Assembly: GCA_039621445.1 (NCBI GenBank)
Contig: CP154955.1
Coordinates: 36,187,123-36,251,122 of the forward strand
DNA: 64,000 nucleotides
Origin: Euglena gracilis
Lineage: Eukaryota > Euglenida > Euglenophyceae > Euglenales
Direction: 5' to 3'
Part shown: piece after piece, positions 44,452 to 54,117 of the stretch
Numbering within the stretch: the stretch's first letter is position 1
Layout: the number at the start of each line of letters is the position of its first letter
Notes under the pieces: generated by a model
The model's input: only the letters and a program-made list of their open reading frames with translations
Databases searched by the model: none
What the model was told of the DNA's origin: nothing
Translations under genes and position numbers: made by a program

Positions 44452-45340
44452 GTTCGATATCAGGAGAGGAGGGTGGTCCGGACCCCCCCCCCCTGCGGGC
44501 CAGGAGGGGGGGGGGTGGGGGGGACACCCCCCACCTAAACAGTGGCGCGGTCCGGGTGACCAATTTTCGGCCCAGCGCAAAGCGCTGGGCCGAAAATTTT
44601 TGACCCCCCAAAACGACCCAAAGTGCCATTTTGGGCACTTTTGCGGCAAAAATTGGCCAAAAATGCAAAAAAAATTCGGCGCAAAGCGCCGGAGGAAAAA
44701 ATTAGCCCTTTTGGGGGGGTCCCAGGTACCCCCCCCCAGGGTCGGTCCGGACCCCCTTTAGGTGGAGGGGGGGGGGTGGTCCGGACCCCCCCTGCGGGCC
44801 AGGAGGGGGGGGGGGGTGGCGGGGGGGACACCCCCCCACCTAAACCATGTACGCCCTCCTTAAATCGAACCCTGGCCAGAAGAAGGGGGGGGGGTGCCCC
44901 CCACTTCCAAAACTAGGGGGGTGGGGGTGGGGGAACCCCCCCTCCCACCTACCTCATGTCTGCGGAGCTTCCCATACAACCCTGGGGTCAACCGAGGTCA
45001 GGCCGTCCTTGGTTGTGGGAGTCGACAAGGCGACCGACCATGTTTGACCCCCCCCCCTGACAAGGGGGCGACCATATTCAACCCCCCCACCGCATGCCCA
45101 CGCCAGGGTTCGATATAAGGACAGGTGGGGGGGGTCCGGACCCCCCCCCCCTGCGGGCCAGGAGGGGGGGGGACCCCCCCCACCTAAACAATGGCGCGGT
45201 CTGGGTGACCGATTTTCGGCCCGGCCGAAAATTTTTGACCCCCCAAAACGACCAAAAGCGCCATTTTGGGCACTTTTTGGGCAAAAATGTGCCAAAAATG
45301 CAAAAAAATTTCGGCGCAAAGCGCCGGAGGAAAAAAATGA
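44452..45340. repeat. Two family A repeats separated by poly-G/poly-C block
   Basis: Copies at 44452-44705 and 45108-45340. The middle (44706-45107) carries GTCCGGACC palindromes between G and C runs, CCTACCTCATGTCTGCGGAG and GACAAGGCGACCGACCATG. The block 44100-44440 before it (GTTTTGATTTCC, GGCCATTTTGCCAAAAT) recurs in part at 47230-47350. Confidence 0.8.
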
Positions 45341-45357
45341 CCCTTTTGGGGGGGTCC

Positions 45358-45750
45358 CGGCAGGGATGGATGGGAAGCCTTGAGGGGGGGGGGGGTGGGG
45401 CGGGGCCCCCCCTCCCGACACGGAGGGGGGGGAGGGTGGGTCGGCCCCCCCCCTCCTACCTCGAAACTGAGGGGGGGCCGAAATTTTTTCGATCTCATGG
45501 ACGGGCAAAGGGCCGGAAATCAGGTCGAAATCGGTCAAAAACACCTGATTTTTCTTTGAAAATCGATCCAAAAATGCTCATTTTTTGAATTTTGTTGAAC
45601 ACGTTTTTGGGGGAAAACACCAACACATCAAAAAATGGGCAATATGGCCAAAAGTCAGCAAAAGGGGTGTTTTTTGCTCATTTTCCGGCGCGCAGCGCCG
45701 GAAGAAAATTTTCTGCTATTTTTGGCACCTGTCAAGGAGGGGGGGGTGGG
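45358..45750. repeat. Dispersed repeat family B, second copy
   Basis: Collinear with 28176-28510, including GATGGATGGGAAGCCTT, AAAATCGATCCAAAAATGCT and the CCGGCGCGCAGCGCCGG hairpin. Confidence 0.85.
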
Positions 45751-46133
45751 GGGGTCCGGACCCCCCCTCCCAACATCTAGGGGGGGGGGGGTGGTCCGGA
45801 CCCCCCCCTACCACCTTACCCCCCCGGGGGGGGGGGTGGTCGGGACCCCCCCCTACCTCCTACCTCAATACCGAAGGGCTTCCCATCCATCCCTGGGTCC
45901 CGGGTACCCCCCCCCCAGGGTCCGTCCGGACCCCCCGGGCAGGTGGGGGGGGGGTCCGGACCCCCCTGCGGACCAGGAGGGGGGGGACACCCACCCACCT
46001 AAACCATGTATGCCCTTATATCAAACCCTGGCCCACGCCCCTTCCCTTCCGAGGGGCTGACCATGATCAACCCCCCCCCAACCCCTTAACGGCGACCACC
46101 CCCCCTTCCATGGTGGTCGCCATTTCCATAATC

Positions 46134-46179
46134 GCCCCCTTTTTTGACCTTTGGAAATTCCAAAGGTCAAAAAAGGGGG
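46134..46179. repeat. Near-perfect 46-bp palindrome
   Basis: The half-site TTTTTTGACCTTTGGAA is followed directly by its reverse complement TTCCAAAGGTCAAAAAA, with C and G runs outside. Copy at 63420-63465. Confidence 0.9.
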
Positions 46180-46418
46180 GCGACCATGGTCGACTCCCCC
46201 AACCCCATTTCCTCTGAAATGATCCTCAATGGCCCCCAAACGGTTTGGCAATGCCAAAGATTTTTTCAGGGTCCCCTCCAACGCAAGAAACCCCTGCCCC
46301 GCTGCCTTCAACGCTGGGGAGCCCCTGTAATCCGACCCACGGCGGGGGGGGGGGGGGGCGCTTATAATTACCCCTTCCCCGGGTGGGGGGGGGAACAAGC
46401 CCCCTGGGTACATCATAC

Positions 46419-46477
46419 CTTTGCCCAGGTGTACTCGTTCTGGTCGAAGTGGGGGATGTCAACGTCAACGTCAAGCA
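46419..46477 (-). CDS. Fatty acid desaturase exon c
   Basis: The frame VLDVDVDIPHFDQNEYTWAK ends AAG before donor GTATGA and joins in phase to exon d (WAK + GAFHTV). In the family this is the PHxxxxEW(D/N)W stretch before GALATV. The upstream border is uncertain. Between LQHT of exon b and this stretch lie about 45 nt bounded by GCAAGC and TTGTCAG (possible GC-AG intron), but the frames are off by one, so either a base is wrong or the gene is broken here. Copy at 63703-63761. Confidence 0.75.
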
Positions 46478-46522
46478 CTGACAATGAGCCTGGGAAATTC
46501 CCTTCGGGCTGGCAATGCTTGC

Positions 46523-46677
46523 CTGGTGTGCTGCAGCCATGTGTAGCCCACCAGCCATGCATTCACAAAGAGGTATGGCAGGCCGTAATGCAGCAACGGG
46601 TACATTGCCCCGAACACCTTGCCCCAAGTGATCAGCCCGGCCAGCACAGCAATCACCCCCAGGTCGGACAACAATAC
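46523..46677 (-). CDS. Fatty acid desaturase exon b
   Basis: Acceptor CCTGTCCAG, then 51 codons: VLLSDLGVIAVLAGLITWGK, a hydrophobic segment through YGLPYLFVNAWLVGYTW, ending LQHT. This matches the FAD2 region (ISDxGxLAV ... YGVPLLIVNxxLVxITYLQHT) that forms the last two membrane segments. It joins in phase to exon a (LR + VLLSD). Intron a-b is 1.9 kb. It is the most 5' desaturase exon inside the duplication. Copy at 63807-63961. Confidence 0.9.
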
Positions 46678-46716
46678 CTGGACAGGCGGCGAAAAAAGCA
46701 AAACCAACCAAAAGGG

Positions 46717-48190
46717 TAATGCTGGGCATCATTGAATTCAAAATGTCCTTTGATGGAGCAAATCTGCTGAAATAAGGGTAAAAGCGGCAAACCCCACTGT
46801 CTAACCTTTTTAAGCCTTTTTGAGGACCTTTCAAATGGTGAACCTTTGGTATCCCGGCAACCCCATCAGGGTTTCTTTTTCAGGCAGGGAGTGGGTCCAA
46901 ACCCACACCTACCCCTGGGGGGGGGGACAACCACACAATTTTTCATCGACCGGGGGGCTCCAAGGAGCCTCCGCAGAGGCAATCAAAAAGTTGCGATTCC
47001 GCTTTTGCGGTAGACCCGGTCGAGTCAGCCAAACAGCCTATTTCCAGCCACAGACTCCCCATCGACAAATTTTAATTGTTTTCCGGCCTCCCTTTTCGGT
47101 CCGATGGTGACGAATTTTGGGGGCTTTCATGGGGGCAAAAATGGGTCGGATTTGGGCTGAGTCGCATTTTTTGAGGGGGTCATAAAATCGATTTTTTTGG
47201 CACAAATGACATTTTCTGGGCATTTTTTGGGTTCTATCTAACAGTATTTTGATTTCCTGACGACACCCCACCTGTCCCGATTCATGGTCATTTTTGGCCA
47301 TTTTGCCAAAATTTCATGTTGAGCCTAAAAATACACTCCCGGCGCAAAGAGCCGGAAATTTTTTTTGCCTCCGCAGAGGGGGGGGGGTTGGTGTGGACCA
47401 ACTTCCGAAACTGGGGGGGGGGTGGGGGCCCCTACCACCTTACCTCCCCAGGGTTTGGGGGGGGACCCCCCCCTACCACCTACCTCATGTCTGCGGAGCT
47501 TCCCATACAACGGTTGAAGGGGGGGGGAGCAGTTGTGGGGTGGTTGAACCCTTGGAATGGGGGGGGTTGCGGTTATGGTTGACCGTCAACAGTCACCAGT
47601 CACCCCCCTCGGAAGCCGGGGTTCGCAGTCATGGGTTTTGGCTGGACCCTCCTCTTCGGGGGGGGGGGGGGGGTGAGGGAAAAAAAAAAACCAAAAACAA
47701 AAGTGACCCTGCGCCAAACGCCCGAAAAGTTTTGTCTTTTTATTTTTTCGGTCAAATTTTCCTTGGATTCCAAATTGGCTGAACCAAGGGGGGGGGAGAA
47801 AAGTGACTGACTGCTTGCTGGAAAAGGAATGGACTGGTGGCCGGCTTTCTGAATCGCCTCAGAGTTATTTAGGTTGTTCAGCCTGCAAGGGGTCCAAACT
47901 GGGTAGGAAAAGCCCCCCCCCGCATTTCCTCTGCCATTGGATGAGTGAGGCTTTTTGGTCAAAAATTGATTTAAACGTAACTATTTGAAAGCGTTTTCCA
48001 CCCTGGGAGCCTCTGTCACCAGTTTGCCGTTTTGGCCGCTGGCCCATTTCTGTGGCCCAAAGCAGCCACCTCCATTCAAAGGAACCAGGTGGTGATGCAG
48101 GGGGGGGACACCTCCCCACCTGAACTCCTGATATCGAACACTGGCCAAATCACTTCAAAAAAAACAACGAATTAGTCACGGGGGCCTATC
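46717..48190. other. Intron a-b: repeats, no other gene
   Basis: Poly-G/poly-C blocks lie at 46913-46924, 47380-47470 and 47650-47672. Fragments of the same families as 44100-44440 and 44905-44985 recur at 47230-47510. Minus and plus frames of 80-160 codons here are repeat-derived. Confidence 0.6.
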
Positions 48191-48191
48191 A

Positions 48192-48370
48192 ACCCCAGGC
48201 TTCGATATGGGGGGGGGGACCCCACCCAGACAGACCTGGGTGACTGATTTTCGGCCCGGCACTTTGCGCCAGGCCGAAACTTAAAAATGGCCAAAAGTTC
48301 CATTTTGGGCAAAAACTTGTCAAAAATGCCAAAAATTTTCGGCGTAAAGTGCTGGAAAGAAAAATTCAGG
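48192..48370. repeat. Decayed family A repeat
   Basis: It keeps GGTGACTGATTTTCGGCCCGG, AAAGTTCCATTTTGGGCAAA and CGGCGTAAAGTGCTGG, where the hairpin arms have lost pairing. Confidence 0.65.
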
Positions 48371-48554
48371 TCAGTCCGCACCCCTCTTGGCAGGAGGGGT
48401 CCGGACCCCCTCCCTCTGGTCCTCAGCCACCCCCCAGTGTGACTTTCCTTTAAATCCACCACCTCCAGTTTTGATTCTGGTTTGTTGGAAAACCAGATTT
48501 TAAAAATTAACTTATTTGGATCAGATTAACGTTAAATTGCTTCGTGATGCACAC

Positions 48555-48694
48555 CCGCAGCTTGTGCTTGCCAGGGAACAGCTCCTTCTCGCCGTTGTTG
48601 AAGGGCCAGAACGGCCAGAATGGTTGGTGGTGCCGTACGCCGGCCCGCCACTGGCGCCCTTCATGAGGTAGACAGGCCAGCCGATGGCAAACAC
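48555..48694 (-). CDS. Fatty acid desaturase exon a, with one-base deletion
   Basis: Acceptor TTTCCTCAG at 48695-48703, donor GTGTGC. It reads VFAIGWPVYLMKGASGGPAY, GTTN, then in the next frame FWPFWPFNNGEKELFPGKHK LR. The family pattern is GWPLYLxxxxxGxPY ... H(F/Y)xP. A single base is missing in the His codon at about 48620/48621 (AAC CA- TTC TGG); restoring it makes the 47-codon exon phase with exon b. No second copy is in the window, so sequencing error cannot be separated from a true mutation. Exons with the first two histidine boxes should lie further upstream on this strand; I found none up to the gap at 53245. Confidence 0.8.
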
Positions 48695-49199
48695 CTGAGG
48701 AAAGAAAGATCTGGGAACGCCATCGCAAGGTGCGAGTCTTTCAAGTGAGTAAGCCAAGAGAACAAACACGTCCACCCACCAAAACCACAGCAGTTCCACA
48801 GATACTTGTGAAATCCAATAGAGTTTGCTTTTGCGTCTTTGCATATGATCATCAATGATTTTTGTGTTCAGCCATGTGTTCGTGCATATGAAACGCTTTT
48901 TTTAAAAAAAAGCCGGGGTCCCCCCACCCACCCAACCCTCAGGTGGGTGCCCCCCAAAATCGGGCCATCTAAGGGGATTTTTTTCAAAAAAAATGCTTTA
49001 TGTCGAAACCCATACCCGAACCTTGGCACCCCCCCCCTACCCACTCCCCCAGGAAGGGGGAGGGGTCTGAAAACCTGGTGACCCCAATGATCGCCAGGCA
49101 GAGGTGTTTGCCAAAATTTTCAAACCAAACCAGCACATGGGAATGGAACTATAGCGCTGACTTTTCAGGGAATCTGGGGACAGAAGGGCCAGCAGCATA
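48695..49199. other. No gene recognised
   Basis: Hydrophobic minus-strand frames here (LLWFWWVDVFVLLAYSL at about 48790) run into exon a across its acceptor and are probably intron. Confidence 0.5.
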
Positions 49200-50074
49200 C
49201 CATTGCTAACCACCCCTCTGAAAAAAAAACCAATCAGTCACTTTATCCCCTGCCCAGGGGGGATCGGCCACTCTTGAATTCGCTTATGTTGGCAAGGCAC
49301 CATGGTGACGCAATGAGATTGGACCAGGGCAAGCACCCCCCCCCCCCGGGGGGTCCAGCCTCTGGCTGTCAAAAAGGCTGTTGGCTGGACCCCCATGGGG
49401 GGATAGGGGGGGAGGGGGGGGGTCCGGGGCTGGAGGGGCTGGGCTGGGCTGGGTCGAATGAAAAACAAAATTTTTCAAAACATTTTTTTTGCCATTTTCA
49501 ACATTTTGGTGGATGGAGCTAGATTAAGGCTGGGGGGCTGTGATGGAGGAAGCTGTGATGAGGGGAAAAAATGCATGGATAGGTGAGCTGGGCAGCCCAG
49601 TTAGCTTGCCAGCCTGCGGCCGGCTGGCCCGGCCTCCGGCCGGGCTGGACCCGACTTTACTGGCTGGACCGGCCTGGCTGGACCCGAATTTGGGCTGCTG
49701 GCTGGATTTGAGCTGCTGGACCCCCCCCCCCCGGGGGGCCAGGGTACCCTCCGGCTTAAGAAAGCCCCTGGATTGGAGGTATGTTCTCATGTGTGGCCTC
49801 ACCCAATTTGAGGAAAAAGAGGCATAATTCAATCAGAAGAATGGCCACACAAACGTCCTGGAGTTTGCCAATTCCTTCATCGTGAACATTTGCCAAAAAG
49901 TCTCAAAAAATTCCAAGAATTGCCTGCGGTGCCAGGCCAGCCACTTTCTTTTTATTTTTGGGCCTGCCCCACACCCCGGGGGAAGTTTTAGCCAGAAAAC
50001 CAGTCAGTCACTCTGAAAAAACCAGTCAGTCACCCCCGGGGGGGGGGGGGGGTGGGACAGGTGTTAAGCAATGG
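49200..50074. mobile_element. Putative MITE with CCATTGCTTA termini, containing family E repeat
   Basis: The left end reads CCATTGCTAACCACCC and the right end, inverted, CCATTGCTTAACACCTGTC. Related single ends occur at 32272, 37386, 51820 and 54650. A family E repeat (49333-49768) lies inside. CCAGTCAGTCAC repeats near 50000-50030 are shared with 13940-14258. No coding capacity. Confidence 0.45.
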
Positions 50075-50115
50075 GATGGCCAGCAGTTGTTCGATCCCAG
50101 CAGCTGCCTCCCAGC

Positions 50116-50549
50116 CAGGCTTTTGCTTAAGGACCCCGGGGGGGGGGGGGGTAGGTACTGGCTAGCCAATCGGCTAGACACTAGAAAAAGTGGACTAGCT
50201 GGACCCCCTCCCCCCGGGGGGGGGGGGGGGGGGTCCGGGGGTCCCCCGGACTGGAAAAAAATTTTCCTCTGGCGCACAGCGCCGGAGGAAAAATGAGGTT
50301 TTTAACAGGTTTTTGGCTGATTTTGTTCCAAAAAATTCCCAAAAATGGCCAAAAACGGGCATTTTTGGCCATTTTTAGGGGTCCCAAAAAAATTTTCGGC
50401 GCTTTGCGCCGGTCACTGGAAAAAATTTTTCCACTAGCTAGCCCTGCTAGCAGACCCCCCACCCCCCCCCCCCGGGGGCTGCTAGACAACCCACTAGCCA
50501 AAATTGGACTTGCCCCCCGGGGTACTGCAATCCCTTAAGCAAAAGCCTG
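50116..50549. mobile_element. hAT-type MITE with perfect 8-bp target duplication
   Basis: The TIRs are 17 bp and perfect: CAGGCTTTTGCTTAAGG at 50116-50132 and its complement at 50533-50549. CTCCCAGC flanks it on both sides (50108-50115 and 50550-50557), the 8-bp duplication typical of hAT elements. The interior has poly-G/poly-C runs, two GGCGCNNNGCGCC hairpins (50273 and 50397) and CTAGCTAG-rich subterminal motifs. No transposase. Confidence 0.9.
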
Positions 50550-51397
50550 CTCCCAGCACCTACGGCAATCAAATAAATTGTTCTCTCAGATACATCATCA
50601 CAAACGCCAACTCTCACATCCAAAGCCGTCACTTCCTGCGCACTCTTTCCCCCCCCCACCTCCCGGGTGGGGGGGTCGACCCCGCCCCACCTCCCGGGTG
50701 GGGGGGGGTCGACCCCGCCCCACCAGGCCTTCCCGTTCTGCCCTGAATGCGTCCAATCGCGTCGCCCGGCAGGGTCGCAGTCTACCCCCCCCCACCCACC
50801 ACAGCATTTTCACCAATTTTGGGGAAACGGGGATTTTGGCCGGGAAAAATTATTGAAATTTTTTTGAAAAATGAACCCAAAATGCATGATTTTTTGACGG
50901 AAAACCACACTTCACAAAAAAAAAACTCAGAAACGTCAGGTTTTAAAATTGGTTTTTCAGGGGGGGGAATGCAAAGTCAAAAAAATGGACCAAATCATTG
51001 GCACGGTCAAATTTTACTGAGATTTTTTTTCTTGGAAAGTTCTTGGAAAGTTCAAAAGCCTCTCAAAATCAAAATGAAAATGTTGAAATTTTGGAAGGTG
51101 TGGCCCCTGGAGGACCCACCCTGGACTCATGCCCCCTCCGGGGGGGTCCAAAGTTTAAAAGAAGACAGCCGAGGACGTACACTTTCTGCTGGAGAGGACT
51201 TGGAGAAACTTGGCCGACAGGAGAAAGCTTCTTCACATAAAATTATTCCATTTTGCAATTTTTTTGCCCCAAAAATGCAACAATTGACCAAAAAAAGGCA
51301 AAATTTTGGTGTCGGGGAAAATTGTGGTCGGAAGATAAGGAGTTTTTCAAAAAAGAATTCCACCAAAAATCAAAAAAGCCAGGATAATCATTCCTGG
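50550..51397. other. No gene recognised
   Basis: Two copies of CCACCTCCCGGGTGGGGGGG with GTCGACCCCGCCCCACC lie at 50657-50725. The 237-codon plus frame (50747-51460) crosses AT-rich, poly-A-rich sequence and has no recognised domain. Confidence 0.5.
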
Positions 51398-51405
51398 TAC
51401 GAGGT

Positions 51406-51530
51406 CATACAATTGCTTACCGGGGGGGGGGGGAAGGGGGGCCGGGCCAAAACCAGTTAGTGGCTCTGAAAAACCCAGCCCCCCCCCCCCCGGGGGGGGG
51501 GGGGTCGGTCAGTGCTCAAGCAATTGCCTG
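51406..51530. mobile_element. Very small hAT-like MITE (125 bp)
   Basis: The termini are CATACAATTGCTTACC and, inverted, CAGGCAATTGCTTGAG. The flanks TACGAGGT and TACGAGAT are an 8-bp duplication with one mismatch. Same family as 13940-14258. The body is poly-G and poly-C. Confidence 0.65.
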
Positions 51531-51974
51531 TACGAGATCCAGCAGTATCTTCCCCAATTTGGGACTCGCATAGTGAGTTAAATTTCCTTGCATTTTTCGA
51601 ATTCATTTTTAAAAAAAAAGTTGTGCTGGGGGGTTTATCCCAGGTATCAAATGAAGAGGGAGGAGAGGCAAAAATTTTGGGCTTGAAAAAGGCCCAAAAA
51701 GATCGTGTTTTCGAGCATTATTTTTGAAAAATCGGTCGCAACATTATACATCAAAATTTTCATCATTTCCGGCGCTTTGCGCCAAAAAAATTCCAGGTTC
51801 CTGGAGGGCCCGGACCACACCATTGCTTAGCGACCCCTGGGGTGGAGGGGGGGGGGGGCACTTTCCACTCCGAAAATACTAGTCACTTTTTTTCGGCCAA
51901 GCCAGTCAGTCACTTTACCAGGGTGTGACGTAGAGCTGAGCTCTTTGGGAGACCACCCCGGCCGGCCCGGGAAT

Positions 51975-52400
51975 AACGCTCAATTTCGGCTCAAAAACAC
52001 TTTTTTCGGGTCCAGAGGTCAAAAAACATGGTTTTGGGCAAAAAAAATTTTCGCTTTTTTTCGACTTTTTTGGGCCAGCTTTGACCCAAAGTCAATGGGT
52101 TGGCAGCCCAAAATGGTGCGCCAGAGGGTCGAAAAACGCTCATTTTTGGCTCGAAAACACTTTTTTCGCGAAAAAAAAAAAAAAAAACATGGTTTCGGGC
52201 AAAAAAAAATTTTTCGATTTTTTTGGACTTTTTTGGGCCAGCTTTGACCCAAAGTCAATGGGTTGGCGGCCCAAAACGGGGCACTGGTGGGCTGCAAAAC
52301 GCTCATTTTCGGCTCAAAAACAGGTTTTCCGGGTCTGGGAGGTCAAAAATCATGATTTTGGGCAAAAAAAATTTTGAATTTTTTTGACTTTTTGACCCAA
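51975..52400. repeat. Family C tandem array (about three units)
   Basis: GACCCAAAGTCAATGGGTTGG recurs at about 52083 and 52247, with GCTCATTTTCGGCTCAAAAAC at 51978, 52137 and 52300. The unit is about 160 bp. Confidence 0.85.
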
Positions 52401-52559
52401 AACGGCTAAGTCCACCGGCTGGTTGGGCGGGCCCCCCGAGCCACGGGGGGGCGGCATGGAGGGGGGGGTGAGGGTCGGAAAATTTTTTTCCGCTCAAAAA
52501 CACTTTTTTTGATGTTCTGAGTGAAAAAAAGTGTTTTTGAGCGAAAAAAATTTTTTTTC

Positions 52560-53244
52560 AAAATTTTGGGTCCCGACCTGCCACCCGACCCCCCCTCGCC
52601 CAGCCGCCCTGACGGCGCCCGGTGGGGTCCCCGAATACCCAAAACTGGCCCAAAATCGCACAACCAGACCCCGGGAACCCCAAAAAAACGGTCAAAACCC
52701 CCCCCCTAAACGTAATGTTTGACCCCCAGTTTGGGTCCCAACTCCCCGTCTAGCCCGAGATTAGGGCAAATTAAGGTTTCGGGCCCTAAACGGGCCAGAA
52801 CTGGCAAAACGGGGCCCAAAACCCCCAAAACGGTCGTATCTCGGGCTAGGCAAGGAGTTGTCCTAAACCGCGCATACCGATCGATAGGGCGTTCCAAGGT
52901 CGTCAAATAAGGTCGCCATCACTTTTCCTCAACTCCGCAGCGTTTTCGAGATATTTTGAAATTTTTGATTTTTGGACCCCAGCCTGGCGGCCCTCGAACC
53001 CCCGCAGGGGTCCCCGAACACCCAAAAATGGCCCAAAATGGCACAACCAGACCCCGGTAACCCCAAAAAACGGTCAACCCCCCCCCTAAACCTAATGTTT
53101 GACCCCCTGGCCCCTCTAACAACACAAAAAACGGTCAAAACCCCCCCCCTAACCGTAATATTTGCCCCCTAGTTTGGGTCCCAACTCCCCGTCTAGCCCG
53201 AGATACGGGCAAATTACGGTTTCGGGCCCCGAACGGGCCCGAAC
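52560..53244. repeat. Family F tandem repeat, second unit cut by the gap
   Basis: Two units share TCCCCGAATACCCAAAA (52628; variant at 53011), GCACAACCAGACCCCGG and CAACTCCCCGTCTAGCCCGA (52738 and 53181). The sequence is unusually even in composition and the second unit ends at the N gap. Confidence 0.85.
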
Positions 53245-53257
53245 NNNNNNNNNNNNN
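53245..53257. other. Assembly gap (13 N)
   Basis: Thirteen N separate the family F tandem array from the exact start of the second copy of the 10.7 kb duplication. Confidence 1.
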
Positions 53258-53505
53258 CTTGCGGAATGCGGAATGCGACCCCATCAATTCGCCTTTGATG
53301 TTCAGGAGCGACTTTCCAATCCGGGGACAAAGTGGTCATTTTCGCAAACACTATACTTTTGTTCACAATAAGATCCCAGAGCGACTATCCTTCACCCACG
53401 TCGCAAACACGCTGATGGGGCGTTGATCGTTGCTAACCGGTCACCCCTAATATTTGCGCAATGGCGTTGGCCACCGGTGCGGTGTGATTAAACTCACATT
53501 GTTCT

Positions 53506-54117
53506 TCATTCTCCCCAAGGCAGCCTGTCAATATTACACAGCTCTTGGGAACTTGCAATGATTTCTTGTTTTGTGGCATTCTTGAAGATGGAAAAGCAAT
53601 GCTCGGCCGAGCGTTCTGTTGCTTCTTCCATGGTCTCGTAAAAGAGGACTGGGTCAGCTTCCTCTTTTGAGGAGGGGCCCGTGCCTCAAAGGCAGCAGGG
53701 ACAAGGGATTTGGCGCAAATGGATCATACACATAGCCCTTCACCTCACGCAGCTTAATGTGACTACCCTCATCGGTGGGCCACAAATAGCCACGCAAAAC
53801 TGGCATCCGCTGTCCCTGGTTCGGCACGGCCCTCCAGGCGGGCACCCAGTTCCTCAACATCCGTGTCTCTGGCTTCTCTGGCTTCCGGCTGCCGCTGAAA
53901 CTCTGTGCTGTCTCTGGCAGGTCCCTACATACAAGATTCTGTAGGAACCTGCATTCATCCATCGGTCCACCCACTCATGCACCTCGAATGACGACGGCAG
54001 AGCGTGCTGTCCAGCAAATCGAGATGTCTTTTGGATGAGGTTTGACACCCCATCCACCAGCTCATCATCGCTGCCATCGGACAGGACGTCCACGTCCGCC
54101 GAGGAAGGGGACGGATC
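53506..54117 (-). pseudogene. Copy 2 of the unidentified frameshifted protein sequence
   Basis: Same frames and same breaks as 36240-36851, with stop TGA at 53508-53506. Confidence 0.5.

Larger units (their letters stand above)
35992..46716. repeat. Large direct duplication, copy 1 (10.7 kb)
   Basis: It is collinear with 53258-64000 from CTTGCGGAATGCGGAATGCG to the window end. The coordinate offset drifts only from 17262 to 17286, mostly at homopolymers and microsatellites. All desaturase exons in the two copies appear identical to me. The true right end is unknown because copy 2 leaves the window. Confidence 0.95.

Noticed and set aside
46226-46834. 202-codon minus frame
   Set aside because: It overlaps desaturase exons b and c in another frame; the exon frames have clear homology and splice phases, so this is a shadow.
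50747-51460. 237-codon plus frame as a gene
   Set aside because: Lys/Phe-rich translation of A-run and T-run sequence with no domain or homologous copy.
51945-52387. Phe/Lys-rich frames (about 95-100 codons) repeated three times
   Set aside because: They are translations of the family C tandem repeat in shifting frames.
53245-53257. N run as a biological boundary
   Set aside because: It is an assembly gap; the abrupt change there says nothing about genome structure by itself.
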